Source: Streptomyces spinoverrucosus (GTDB lineage: Bacteria > Actinomycetota > Actinomycetes > Streptomycetales > Streptomycetaceae). From it: a stretch of 64,000 nt of DNA. This document shows positions 30,152-39,057 of the stretch, in pieces. The position numbers and the translations under genes were made by a program. Location of the stretch: NCBI RefSeq assembly GCF_015712165.1, contig NZ_JADPZX010000001.1, forward strand, positions 2,294,001 to 2,358,000, given 5' to 3'. Within the stretch, counting starts at the first letter, position 1. Every line of letters starts with the position of its first letter. The notes under the pieces were generated by a model, which searched no databases, had not been told where the DNA came from, and saw only the letters and a program-made list of their open reading frames with translations.

Positions 30152-31360
30152 TCACTCTCCGATAAGCGCATCCACGAACGCCTCCGGCTCGAACGGTGCC
30201 AGATCGTCCGCGCCCTCGCCGAGCCCGACCAGCTTGACCGGGACGCCGAGTTCGCGCTGCACGGCGACCACGATGCCGCCCTTGGCGGTGCCGTCCAGCT
30301 TGGTGAGGACGATGCCGGTGATGTCGACGACCTCCGCGAAGACGCGGGCCTGGACGAGGCCGTTCTGACCGGTGGTGGCGTCGAGGACGAGCAGCACCTC
30401 GTCCAGCGGGGCGTGCTTCTCGACGACGCGCTTGACCTTGCCGAGCTCGTCCATGAGGCCGGTCTTGGTGTGCAGCCGTCCGGCAGTGTCGATGAGCACC
30501 ACGTCGGAGCCCATCTCCTTGCCCTCCTTGACGGCGTCGAAGGCGACGGAGGCGGGGTCGCCGCCCTCCGGCCCGCGCACGGTGTACGCGCCGACGCGCT
30601 CGCCCCAGGTCTGGAGCTGGTCGGCGGCGGCGGCCCGGAAGGTGTCGGCGGCGCCGAGCACGACGGTGCGGCCGTCGGCCACCAGCACCCGGGCGAGCTT
30701 GCCGGTGGTGGTGGTCTTGCCGGTGCCGTTGACGCCGACGACCATGACGATGCCGGGCTTGGTGTTCTCGGGCTCGGTCTTCACGGTGCGGTCGAAGTCG
30801 GTGCCGACCAGCGTGAGCAGTTCGTCGCGGAGCAGGCCGCGCAGCTCCTCGGGAGTGCGGGTGCCGAGCACCTTCACGCGCTCGCGCAGTCGTTCGACCA
30901 GCTCCTGGGTGGGCTGCACACCGACGTCGGCGGTGAGCAGGGTGTCCTCGATCTCCTCCCAGGTCTCCTCGTCGAGGTGCTCGCGCGAGAGCAGCGAGAG
31001 CAGCCCCTTGCCGAGGGCGTTCTGGGAGCGGGACAGACGGGCGCGGAGGCGGATGAGCCGCCCCGCGGTGGGCTCCGGGATCTCGATCTCGGTCGGCGGG
31101 AGCTCGACGACGGGCGGCTCCTCGACGGCGACCGGGGCCGAGCCGTCGGGGAGGTCCACCTCCTCGATCGTGCGACGCGGTTCCTCCCGCGGCGTCTCGG
31201 CCTCGTCGCCGACGTGCGGCTCGGCCGGAGGGGCGGTGATGTCGGGCGTCGTGGGCGGCGGCGGGGGCAGCGGCTTCTTCCGCCGGCTGCCGATGACGAG
31301 CCCGCCGATCGCGCCGAGCACGACCACGGCGATGACTACAGCAAGGATGACGATTTCCAT
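30152..31360 (-). CDS. ftsY: Signal recognition particle receptor FtsY
   Basis: FtsY receives the SRP-ribosome complex at the membrane. The 402-aa protein has an N-terminal membrane helix (MEIVILAVVIAVVVLGAIGG), an acidic/proline-rich linker (A domain), then the N domain and a G domain with GVNGTGKTTTTGKLA, GAADTFRAAAADQL, DTAGRLHTKTGLM and LTKLDGTAKGG. ATG 31360 places the membrane helix at the very N-terminus, as in actinobacterial FtsY. Confidence 0.96.
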   Translation of the reverse strand: MEIVILAVVIAVVVLGAIGGLVIGSRRKKPLPPPPPTTPDITAPPAEPHVGDEAETPREEPRRTIEEVDLPDGSAPVAVEEPPVVELPPTEIEIPEPTAGRLIRLRARLSRSQNALGKGLLSLLSREHLDEETWEEIEDTLLTADVGVQPTQELVERLRERVKVLGTRTPEELRGLLRDELLTLVGTDFDRTVKTEPENTKPGIVMVVGVNGTGKTTTTGKLARVLVADGRTVVLGAADTFRAAAADQLQTWGERVGAYTVRGPEGGDPASVAFDAVKEGKEMGSDVVLIDTAGRLHTKTGLMDELGKVKRVVEKHAPLDEVLLVLDATTGQNGLVQARVFAEVVDITGIVLTKLDGTAKGGIVVAVQRELGVPVKLVGLGEGADDLAPFEPEAFVDALIGE

Positions 31361-31508
31361 AACCCGTCCAGTATCAGCCATGGGGCCCGGCGAACCCAGT
31401 TTGTAGGTTCGTCCAAGCGACCTTCGGGCCCGCGACCGCACCTCTGGCCACCTGACGTACCGTCAGCTACCGTCCCCCTCCACAGCCCGCCCGGCGAAGG
31501 GGACCCCC

Positions 31509-32480
31509 ATGCCCGTCTCGGTCGTCCGTTTCAATCTCGTCGAACCCGGCGCCACCCCCGCCTCCCTCCACGCCCGCTACAAGGCGGCCCTGGAGATGGC
31601 CGCCTACGCCGAGGACCGGGGAATCGCGACCGTGCAGACGGAGGAGCATCACGGCGTGCCGAACAACTGGCTGCCGTCGCCGTTCGCGTTCGCCGGAGCG
31701 GTGCTCGGGGCCACCCGACGCATCGCGGTCACCGTGTCGGCGGTCATCGGTCCCCTGCACGACCCGCTGCGCCTCGCCGAGGACATCGCCGTCCTGGATC
31801 TGCTGAGCGGCGGCCGGCTGGTGACCGTCGCAGGCATCGGGTACCGGCCCGAGGAGTACGCGCTGTTCGGCGTGGACTGGGCGCGGCGCGGGCGGTTGCA
31901 GGACGAGGTGCTGGAGACGGTGCTGAAGGCGTGGACCGGGGAGGAGTTCGAGTACCGGGGGCGGTCGGTGCGGGTCACGCCGCGCCCGTACTCCGACCCG
32001 CACCCCCTCCTCCTGGTCGGCGGCTCCTCCAGGGCCGCCGCCCGCCGGGCCGCCCGCCTCGGCCTGCCCTTCTTCCCCAGCGCGCACCTGCCCGAGCTGG
32101 AGGCGTACTACAAGGAGCGCCTGGTCGAGTACGGCACCGAGGGCTGGACCATGATGCCGGCCGCCGAGACGCCGCTGCTGCACCTGGCCGAGGACCCGGA
32201 CCGGACGTGGGCGGAGTACGGCGGGCACTTCCTGCACGAGGCGCGCACGTACGCCTCCTGGCAGTCGGCGGACATCCGCTCGGCCGTGCGGTCGGCGGCC
32301 ACGACCGTGGACGAGCTGCGTACCGAGGGCGTCTACCGGGTGCTCACGCCGGACGAGTGCGTGGCGCAGGGGCTCGACCACCTCGTCCTGCATCCGCTGG
32401 TGGGCGGGATGCCGCTGGAGGAGGGCTGGCGCAGCCTGCATCTGTTCTGCGAAAACGTGTTGCCCCGGCTCAGTGGCTGA
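31509..32480 (+). CDS. LLM class F420/flavin-dependent oxidoreductase
   Basis: The 323-aa protein is a luciferase-like monooxygenase barrel: ALEMAAYAEDRGIATVQTEE, the HH of EEHHG, and DIAVLDLLSGGRLVTVAGIG with YRPEEYALFG. VGGSSRAAARRAARLGLPFF is the conserved C-terminal cofactor strand. The cofactor (F420 or FMN) and substrate cannot be decided. AAGGGG lies before the ATG. Its stop codon is inside a terminator hairpin. Confidence 0.88.
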   Translation: MPVSVVRFNLVEPGATPASLHARYKAALEMAAYAEDRGIATVQTEEHHGVPNNWLPSPFAFAGAVLGATRRIAVTVSAVIGPLHDPLRLAEDIAVLDLLSGGRLVTVAGIGYRPEEYALFGVDWARRGRLQDEVLETVLKAWTGEEFEYRGRSVRVTPRPYSDPHPLLLVGGSSRAAARRAARLGLPFFPSAHLPELEAYYKERLVEYGTEGWTMMPAAETPLLHLAEDPDRTWAEYGGHFLHEARTYASWQSADIRSAVRSAATTVDELRTEGVYRVLTPDECVAQGLDHLVLHPLVGGMPLEEGWRSLHLFCENVLPRLSG

Positions 32481-32489
32481 GCCGGGGCA
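32461..32489 (+). terminator. Hairpin overlapping the stop codon of the LLM gene
   Basis: TGCCCCGGCTCAG (32461-32473) and its exact complement (32477-32489) surround a TGG loop. The TGA stop (32478-32480) is inside the right arm. The stem is 13 bp and lies between convergent genes, so it may also act on glcP transcripts. Confidence 0.78.
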
Positions 32490-32569
32490 GCACGTCTCTC
32501 ACGAGACGAGGAGAGGGGCAGCGGGGACTTGGCCCGTCTCCTCGGGATCAAGGGGCCTCAGTACGAGGC

Positions 32570-33988
32570 TCAGCCCATCTCCTCCAGCGACTTGCCCTTC
32601 GTCTCCTTCACGAACTTCAGGACGAACGGGATGGAGAGCGCGGCGAAGACGGTGTAGATCACGTAGGTCACGGAGAGGTTCCAGTCGGCCAGCGACGGGA
32701 AGCTCGCGGTGATGGCCCAGTTGGCGATCCACTGCGCGGCGGCGGCCACACCCAGGGCGGCGGCGCGGATCCGGTTCGGGAACATCTCGCCGAGCATGAC
32801 CCAGACGACCACACCCCACGACAGGGCGAAGAAGAGGACGAAGACGTGGGCGGCGATCAGGGCGACCCAGCCCTGGGTCTCCGGGAGCTTGCCGCCGACG
32901 AGGTCGAAGGAGAACGCCCAGGCCTCCAGCGCGAGGCCGATCACCATGCCGACCGAGCCGATGATCGCGAGCGGTCGGCGGCCGATGCGGTCGACGAAGA
33001 TCATCGCGATGACGGTGCCGACGATGTTGATGATCGACGTGGTGAACGAGTAGAAGAACGAGTCCGACGGGTCCACGCCGACCGACTGCCACAGCGTCGA
33101 GGAGTAGTAGAACGCGACGTTGATGCCGACGAACTGCTGGAAGACCGACAGGCCGATACCGATCCACACGATCGGCTTGAAGAAGAAGCTGCCGCCAAGC
33201 AGGTCCTTGAACGTGGACTTGTGCTCGCTCGTCATGGCGTGCTCGATCTCGGCGACACGGGCGTCGAGATCGATGTCCCGGCCCTCGACCTCGGAGAGGA
33301 TCTCGCGGGCGCGGTCGCGCTTGCCGACGGAGAGCAGGTAGCGCGGGGACTCGGGGATGGCGAAGGACAGCAGCCCGTACAGGACGGCCGGGACGACCAT
33401 GACGCCCAGCATCAGCTGCCAGGCCTCCAGGCCCATCAGCTCACCGCGCTGGTCGCCGTCGGCGGCGTTCAGGATGCCCCAGTTGACCAGCTGCGAGATG
33501 GCGATGCCGACCACGATCGCGGCCTGCTGGAAGGAGCCGAGGCGGCCGCGGTACGCGGGCGGGGCGACCTCGGCGATGTAGGCCGGGCCGATCACGGAGG
33601 CCATGCCGATGGCGAAGCCACCGACGACGCGCCAGAAGGCGAGGTCGTACAGCGAGAAGGGCAGCGCCGAGCCGACGGCGCTCACGGTGAACAGCACCGC
33701 GGCGATCTGCATGCACCGGATGCGGCCGATGCGGTCGGCTATCCGGCCCGCCGTCGCGGCGCCGATGGCGCACCCGATCAGCGCGACGGCGATGACCTGC
33801 GCCAGCGCCGCGGAGCCGATGTCGTAACGGTCCCGGATGGCCTCGACGGCGCCGTTGATCACGGAGCTGTCGTAGCCGAACAGGAAGCCGCCCATCGCGG
33901 CCGCCGCCGCGATGAAGATGACGTGCCCGAGATGCTCGGGCTGAGCCGACCTGGCTCCTGACTTGGGTGCCTGCGCTGTGCTGGTCAC
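32570..33988 (-). CDS. glcP: Glucose permease GlcP (sugar-porter MFS)
   Basis: The 472-aa protein has 12 membrane segments and MFS sugar-porter signatures: GGFLFGYDSSVINGA, GRIADRIGRI, the PESPRYL motif after helix 6 and FVDRIGRRPLAI. It closely fits GlcP, the glucose/H+ symporter of S. coelicolor, whose glcP1 copy sits near smc and ftsY as here. GTG 33988 has GAGGAG upstream; the longer frame lacks similarity. The promoter region carries a LacI-type palindrome. Confidence 0.9.
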   Translation of the reverse strand: MTSTAQAPKSGARSAQPEHLGHVIFIAAAAAMGGFLFGYDSSVINGAVEAIRDRYDIGSAALAQVIAVALIGCAIGAATAGRIADRIGRIRCMQIAAVLFTVSAVGSALPFSLYDLAFWRVVGGFAIGMASVIGPAYIAEVAPPAYRGRLGSFQQAAIVVGIAISQLVNWGILNAADGDQRGELMGLEAWQLMLGVMVVPAVLYGLLSFAIPESPRYLLSVGKRDRAREILSEVEGRDIDLDARVAEIEHAMTSEHKSTFKDLLGGSFFFKPIVWIGIGLSVFQQFVGINVAFYYSSTLWQSVGVDPSDSFFYSFTTSIINIVGTVIAMIFVDRIGRRPLAIIGSVGMVIGLALEAWAFSFDLVGGKLPETQGWVALIAAHVFVLFFALSWGVVVWVMLGEMFPNRIRAAALGVAAAAQWIANWAITASFPSLADWNLSVTYVIYTVFAALSIPFVLKFVKETKGKSLEEMG

Positions 33989-34062
33989 GTGTACTCCTCG
34001 GGCCACCGGCAACGCTGCCGGAGTGGGGTGAGCCCTCGCAGGTGGCAAACCTGAAGGTAAAA

Positions 34063-34102
34063 GCAACGTTGCAGAGACTATGCCTTCAAGTTTCGAAGTC
34101 AA
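34063..34102 (-). promoter_or_regulatory. glcP promoter with overlapping palindromic operator
   Basis: On the minus strand TTGACT (34102-34097) is followed after 16 bp by TAGTCT (34080-34075), a fair sigma-70-type promoter. Immediately downstream, across the expected start point, is the 10-bp palindrome GCAACGTTGC (34063-34072) with the central CG typical of LacI/GalR-family operators. The region is noticeably A+T-rich. The arrangement suggests repression of glcP until sugar is present. Confidence 0.55.
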
Positions 34103-34219
34103 TAGGTTGATGTTAAGAAGCTTGAAGGGTAAGCGCGTCGACTTGCGTTCACTACTTGAATGATCGGACCAGTTGAGCGGATCGAGCCAGGTCGGGGCAG
34201 GTCCGGCTCCGGCACGCCC

Positions 34220-37200
34220 TCAGCGCAGCCGCTGGCTGATGACCTTCGACACACCGTCGCCCTGCATGGAGACGCCGTACAGCGCGTCGGCGACCTCCAT
34301 GGTCCGCTTCTGGTGCGTGATGACGATGAGCTGCGAGGCCTCCTGCAGCTCCTGCATGATCCGGATCAGCCGCTGCAGGTTGGTGTCGTCGAGCGCGGCC
34401 TCGACCTCGTCCATGACGTAGAACGGACTGGGCCGGGCCTTGAAGATCGACACGAGCAGAGCGACGGCGGTCAGCGAGCGCTCGCCACCGGAGAGCAGAC
34501 TGAGCCGCTTGACCTTCTTGCCCGGTGGCCGGGCCTCGACGTCGACGCCGGTGGTGAGCATGTTGTCGGGGTCGGTCAGCACCAGCCGCCCCTCGCCGCC
34601 CGGGAACAGCCGGCTGAAGACGCCCTCGAACTCCCGGGCCGTGTCCCAGTAGGCCTCGGTGAACACCTGCTCGACCCGCTGGTCGACCTCCTTGACGACC
34701 TGGAGCAGATCGGCGCGGGTCTTCTTCAGGTCCTCCAGCTGCTCGCTGAGGAACTTGTGCCGTTCTTCCAGCGCCGCGAACTCCTCCAGGGCCAGCGGGT
34801 TCACCTTGCCGAGCTGCTGGTAGGCCCGCTCGGCCGACTTCAGCCGCTTCTCCTGCTCGGCCCGCACGAAGGGTTTCGGCTGGTTGCGGGGGTGCTCGGG
34901 ATCCTCCGGCAGCTCCTCGCCCTCGGCGGGTGGAGAGGGCGGTACGAGCTGATGCGGGCCGTACTCCGCGATCAGCCCCGCCGGTTCGACGCCCAGCTCC
35001 TCCAGCGCCTTGGTCTCCAACTGCTCGATCCGCAGCCGCTTCTCGGCTCCGAGCACCTCACCGCGGTGCACCGAGTCGGTGAGCTTGTCGAGCTCGGCCT
35101 TGAGGTCACGGCCCTCGGTGCGGGCGGCGGCGAGTTCCTGCTCGCGCAGTGCCTTGGCGGCCTCGGCGGATGTGCGCTCCCGTTCGGCGCGGGCGAGGGA
35201 GACCTCGACGTGCGCCAGCAGCTGGCGGGCACCGGAGGCGACGGCTTCGGCGACGGCCGCCTCGTGTCTGAGGCGCGCCCGCCGTTGCTCGGCACGCGCG
35301 CGTGCGTCGCGCTCCGCTCGGGCGGCGCGGTCGAGGGAGTCGGCGCGTCCGGCGAGTCCCTTGACGCGTTCCTCGTGCGTACGGACCTGGAGGCGGGCCT
35401 CCATCTCCGTCTGGCGCGCGTTCGCACCGTCGGCGGCGAGCCGGTCGCGTACGGAGGTGTCGGGCTCCTCCTCGATCGGCATCTCCTCGGCGACGGCGAG
35501 CCGTTCGGCGAGTTCCTCGACGTCCATCAGCGCCTTGTCGAGTGCCTCCTGCGCCCGCGCGGCCGCGGCGACGCTGCGCTCGGCCTCGCCGGCGGCGGCC
35601 CGGGCCTGTCCCGCGAAGCGCCCGAGCTGCTGCGCCACGGACGACTTCTCCCGGTCGGCGGCCCGCCGCCGCTCCCCCAGTTCCTCGACGAGCGCGGCGG
35701 CCTCCTTGCGTCGCTCGGCCGCGACGTGCTGCGCCTCGGTCAGGTCCTCGCACCGTACGGCCAGCTCCTCCAGCTCGGCGGCGGCCTCGTCCACCGACGC
35801 CTGGACCTCCAGCAGGCTGGGCGCCCCGGCGGAGCCGCCGTGCGCGAAGTGGGCGCCGAGGAGGTCGCCTTCGGCGGTGACGGCGGTGAGGTGCGGGTGG
35901 GCGTAGACGAGGTCTTCGGCGTTCTCCAGGGTGTCGACGACGACGATGTCGCGTAGGAGGCGGTGTACGGCGGGCATGAGGTCGGGGGGGCCTTGGACGA
36001 AGTGCGCGGCGGGGGGTGCCGGGGAAGGCCGTGGGGCGTCTGCGGGTTCGTTGTGGCTGGTCGCGCAGTTCCCCGCGCCCCTTGAGGGCGTTGCCGCCGG
36101 CGCCCCCGACAGCAGCAGGGCCGCCCTGCCGCCGTCCTGCTTGCGCAGTAGCCGGATGGCCTCTGCCGCCGAGGCTGGTGTCGTCACCGCGATCGCGTCC
36201 GCCGCCGCGCCGAAGGCCGCAGCCAGCGGTACCTCGTATCCGGGGGTCACCGACAGCAGTTCCGCCGCCGGGCCCAGGATTCCGGTGAGTCGGTCCCGTG
36301 CCCCCAGGAGTATTCCGGTCCCGTCCTTTCGGCGCAGGCCCATGGCCAGGGCGTCGTGGCGGGCCTGGGTCGCGGCGCGCTTGCGTTCCGCCGTCGTGGC
36401 TGCCTCGCGGGCCGCGGCGAGGGCGGACTCTGCCTCGGCCAGCTGTTGTCTGGCCGTCTCGTGCCGCTCGGCGAGTTCGGCGTCGCCGGCGTCGAGGCCG
36501 TCGACCTCGGCCTTGAGTGCCTCGTACTCCTCCTGCGCGGCGACCGCGCGCTGCTGTGCCTCGTCGCGGGCGGCGGCGAGCCGGTCGATCTCGGCCTGGG
36601 CGGAGGCCGCGCGTGAACGGGCCGCGCCGACCTGGCCGTTCAGCCGGGCCAGCCCCTCGCGGCGGTCGGCGATGGCGCGGGCCGCGTCCTTCAGACGGCG
36701 TTCCTCGTGCGCCAGCTCGCGCTCCAGTTCGGCGCGGTGGGCGACCGTGTCGTCGAGGGCACGCTGGGCCGCTTCCAGGGCGGCCTCCAACTCGGCCTCC
36801 TGCTCACGGATGCGGTGGGCCTCGCGCTCCATGTCCTCGGGGTCGCGGCCGCGCCGTTCCTCGGGAGGGGCGGAGGTCGCGCTCTTCACCCGCGCCTCGG
36901 CCAGCGAGATCGTGCCGCGCACCCGTTCGGCGAGCTGGGACAGCTCGTACCAGGTCTGCTGCGCGCGTTGGAGGCGCGGGGTGAGCCGACGGACCTCGTC
37001 CTCCAGCAGCGCCTCCCGCTGCAGGGCCCTGCGCAGCTCCTGCTCGGCGGCCTCCTTGCGTTCCTTCAGCGCGGCCTCGTCGGCGACCTCGGCCTTCAGT
37101 GCCTCACGGAGTCGTACGAGATCGTCGGCCAGCAGGCGGAGGCGGGCGTCGCGCAGGTCGGCCTGGATGACAGCGGCCCTGCGCGCGACCGCGGCCTGGC

Positions 37201-37819
37201 GACCCAGGGGCTTCAGCTGCCGACGCAGTTCGTCCGTGAGGTCCTGCACGCGCGCGAGGTTGGCCTGCATCGCGTCCAGCTTCCGCAGCGCCTTCTCCTT
37301 GCGCTTGCGGTGCTTCAGGACGCCCGCCGCCTCCTCGATGAAGGCCCGGCGGCCCATGGGGTCGGCGTGCAGTACGGAGTCGAGCTGGCCCTGGCCGACG
37401 ATGACGTGCATCTCCCGGCCGATGCCGGAGTCGGAGAGCAGCTCCTGGATGTCGAGCAGGCGGCAGGTGTCGCCGTTGATCTGGTACTCGCTGCCGCCGT
37501 TGCGGAACATGATCCGCGTGATGGTGACCTCGGCGTACTCGATGGGCAGTGCCCCGTCGGAGTTGTCGATGGTCAGTGACACCTCGGCGCGGCCCAGCGG
37601 GGGGCGGCCGGTGGTGCCGGCGAAGATGACGTCCTCCATCTTGCCGCCGCGCAACGACTTGGCGCCCTGTTCGCCCATGACCCAGCTGAGCGCGTCCACG
37701 ACGTTGGACTTGCCCGAGCCGTTCGGTCCGACGACACACGTGATGCCCGGCTCGAACCGGAGCGTGGTCGCCGAGGCGAACGACTTGAACCCGCGGAGGG
37801 TCAGGGCCTTGAGGTGCAC
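34220..37819 (-). CDS. smc: Chromosome segregation protein SMC
   Basis: SMC condenses and segregates chromosomes together with ScpA/B. The 1199-aa protein has the N-terminal head (MHLKALTLRGFKSFA, Walker A GPNGSGKSN), two long coiled coils rich in Glu/Arg/Ala, a hinge at about residues 510-650 and the C-terminal head with signature LLSGGERSLTAVAL and Walker B FYVMDEVEAALDD. GTG 37819 matches the family start. The hinge contains an in-frame insertion of a Streptomyces-type repeat (see 36018-36083). Confidence 0.96.
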   Translation of the reverse strand: MHLKALTLRGFKSFASATTLRFEPGITCVVGPNGSGKSNVVDALSWVMGEQGAKSLRGGKMEDVIFAGTTGRPPLGRAEVSLTIDNSDGALPIEYAEVTITRIMFRNGGSEYQINGDTCRLLDIQELLSDSGIGREMHVIVGQGQLDSVLHADPMGRRAFIEEAAGVLKHRKRKEKALRKLDAMQANLARVQDLTDELRRQLKPLGRQAAVARRAAVIQADLRDARLRLLADDLVRLREALKAEVADEAALKERKEAAEQELRRALQREALLEDEVRRLTPRLQRAQQTWYELSQLAERVRGTISLAEARVKSATSAPPEERRGRDPEDMEREAHRIREQEAELEAALEAAQRALDDTVAHRAELERELAHEERRLKDAARAIADRREGLARLNGQVGAARSRAASAQAEIDRLAAARDEAQQRAVAAQEEYEALKAEVDGLDAGDAELAERHETARQQLAEAESALAAAREAATTAERKRAATQARHDALAMGLRRKDGTGILLGARDRLTGILGPAAELLSVTPGYEVPLAAAFGAAADAIAVTTPASAAEAIRLLRKQDGGRAALLLSGAPAATPSRGAGNCATSHNEPADAPRPSPAPPAAHFVQGPPDLMPAVHRLLRDIVVVDTLENAEDLVYAHPHLTAVTAEGDLLGAHFAHGGSAGAPSLLEVQASVDEAAAELEELAVRCEDLTEAQHVAAERRKEAAALVEELGERRRAADREKSSVAQQLGRFAGQARAAAGEAERSVAAAARAQEALDKALMDVEELAERLAVAEEMPIEEEPDTSVRDRLAADGANARQTEMEARLQVRTHEERVKGLAGRADSLDRAARAERDARARAEQRRARLRHEAAVAEAVASGARQLLAHVEVSLARAERERTSAEAAKALREQELAAARTEGRDLKAELDKLTDSVHRGEVLGAEKRLRIEQLETKALEELGVEPAGLIAEYGPHQLVPPSPPAEGEELPEDPEHPRNQPKPFVRAEQEKRLKSAERAYQQLGKVNPLALEEFAALEERHKFLSEQLEDLKKTRADLLQVVKEVDQRVEQVFTEAYWDTAREFEGVFSRLFPGGEGRLVLTDPDNMLTTGVDVEARPPGKKVKRLSLLSGGERSLTAVALLVSIFKARPSPFYVMDEVEAALDDTNLQRLIRIMQELQEASQLIVITHQKRTMEVADALYGVSMQGDGVSKVISQRLR
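36018..36083 (-). repeat. Streptomyces dispersed repeat embedded in the SMC hinge coding sequence
   Basis: On the minus strand the segment contains GGGGCGCGGGGAACTGCGCG followed by ACCAGCCACAACGAACC and GCAGACGCCCCACGG. I recognise this from memory as a short element found in many Streptomyces intergenic regions. Here it is translated in frame as roughly residues 579-600 of SMC (ATPSRGAGNCATSHNEPADA and onward), a Cys-containing, proline-rich segment unlike the rest of the hinge. Confidence 0.65.
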
Positions 37820-38028
37820 GCCGCTGGACTCTACCTTCCGGGGTTGTCTCACTCCATGAACCCGCGGTTTCGCCCCTGAACGCGCAGGGCACACCAAACG
37901 TTAAAGACACTGAAAGGATGCGCGGGGGAAAGAAAGAAGGGACGCCGAAGCGTCCCTTGCGACTTCTTGACAACTGAGCGGTTGATACGGGCAGCCCAAC
38001 CACTGCGTGTCGTTGTGCGATGCAGTGA

Positions 38029-38235
38029 TCAGGTGAGCGCAGGCTCCGCCTGGTGTGCGTCGACGCTCTCCATGATCCTGTCGTGGTGAGAAGCGGCAGC
38101 CGTCAGCGCGTCATTCTCCGCCTGGATCCGTACGAGCTCGGATTCCAGGTCCTGTACGCGCTGCTGGAGCCGTCGCATCTCGGCGAGGAGTCGAGGGTCG
38201 GAGCCGCCGACGTAACCGAGAAGCGCCTTTGCCAT
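38029..38235 (-). CDS. Small conserved coiled-coil protein
   Basis: The 68-aa protein starts MAKALLGYVGGSDPRLLAEM and continues with RRLQQRVQDLESELVRIQAE, a leucine/heptad coiled coil. It is widespread in Streptomyces next to smc as far as I recall; its function is unknown. ATG 38235 is preferred over upstream in-frame starts because GGAGGA lies nine bases before it and the added residues are not conserved-looking. The 208 bp between it and smc hold no gene that I can see. Confidence 0.8.
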   Translation of the reverse strand: MAKALLGYVGGSDPRLLAEMRRLQQRVQDLESELVRIQAENDALTAAASHHDRIMESVDAHQAEPALT

Positions 38236-38615
38236 GATGGATGGTCCTCCACACTGAGTGACCGACCGATGCGGTGTGGGTCGTGAGGGATTCGCACCCG
38301 CGGCCGCTTGGCACTGTGGAGTTGTGCTGCCGTTCATACATGCCAAACAGCTAAGGTGCGCGGGGCTTTCAGCGTCTCACCAAAAAGTTTGACGGTCAAC
38401 ACGATCACGCCCTGTATTGGGGGACAACCCGGTGGCACGCGGCCGGACACGGCGGCGCGGCGACTGACGCGGGGCCCTCAGGGCGTGGCGATCATCCTTG
38501 CGCGTGGAGCCTGCCACGGCAAGCGGTTCTTGGCAATCACCTGCTCGTTTCCGCTCCGGGCGGCCGCGGCAGGCCTGTCCCGACCCCGCCGCGAGAGCAC
38601 CCTGACCGCGTGATG
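38236..38615. other. Gene-free interval
   Basis: These 380 bp lie between the acylphosphatase stop and the small coiled-coil gene. No frame shows coding character. The region next to 38235 must contain the promoter of the small gene. I see no strong hairpin. Confidence 0.5.
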
Positions 38616-38897
38616 TCAGCGGACGCCGAAGCCGTCGTAACCGCCGCGAGGTGTGTCCCAGATCTCGGTGACACCGTCCACGCGCCCGGGCGTGTCGTCA
38701 CCCTGGAGCCAGTCCAGAAGCCCCTGACAGCCCTCGCGTGAGCCCTCCGCGACCACCTGGACGCGTCCGTCGTCCAAATTGAGAGCAAAACCACTCAGGC
38801 CGCCGATCTCCAGGGCCTTGGCCCGAGTGAACCAGCGAAAACCCACACCTTGGACGCGTCCTCGCACCCAGGCGATCAGCCGCACATCCTCGCTCAT
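38616..38897 (-). CDS. acyP: Acylphosphatase
   Basis: The 93-aa protein reads [20 protein letters not shown], containing the phosphate-binding GRVQGVGFR loop with the catalytic Arg, then [17 protein letters not shown] with the catalytic Asn. It hydrolyses acyl phosphates. It is complete and of normal length, and divergent from the CAP-domain gene. Confidence 0.95.
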   Translation of the reverse strand: MSEDVRLIAWVRGRVQGVGFRWFTRAKALEIGGLSGFALNLDDGRVQVVAEGSREGCQGLLDWLQGDDTPGRVDGVTEIWDTPRGGYDGFGVR

Positions 38898-38984
38898 GGA
38901 TGCAACCTAACCGGCCAATGTCACTCGGGACACTTCCTCACCCACCGCCATGCGGTACCGTCCAGCCCCAATGCATCTCATATG

Positions 38985-39008
38985 AAACTCACTCGATCGA
39001 GTGAGTTT
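38985..39008. promoter_or_regulatory. 24-bp perfect palindrome in the acyP/CAP divergent region
   Basis: The left arm AAACTCACTCGA (38985-38996) is followed directly by its exact reverse complement (38997-39008), with no spacer. It lies 50 bp upstream of the CAP-domain ATG and 88 bp upstream of the acyP start. Lack of a loop argues against a terminator and favours a binding site for a dimeric regulator, for example a TetR-type protein. Confidence 0.7.
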
Positions 39009-39057
39009 TGTTGATCAAAACGGACGTGTCGACCGCGAGGACGAGGAAGGCCATCAC

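Noticed and set aside
30413..33961. 1182-codon plus-strand frame opposite ftsY and glcP
   Set aside because: It is antisense to ftsY and glcP and out of phase with the LLM oxidoreductase gene; no protein family is recognisable.
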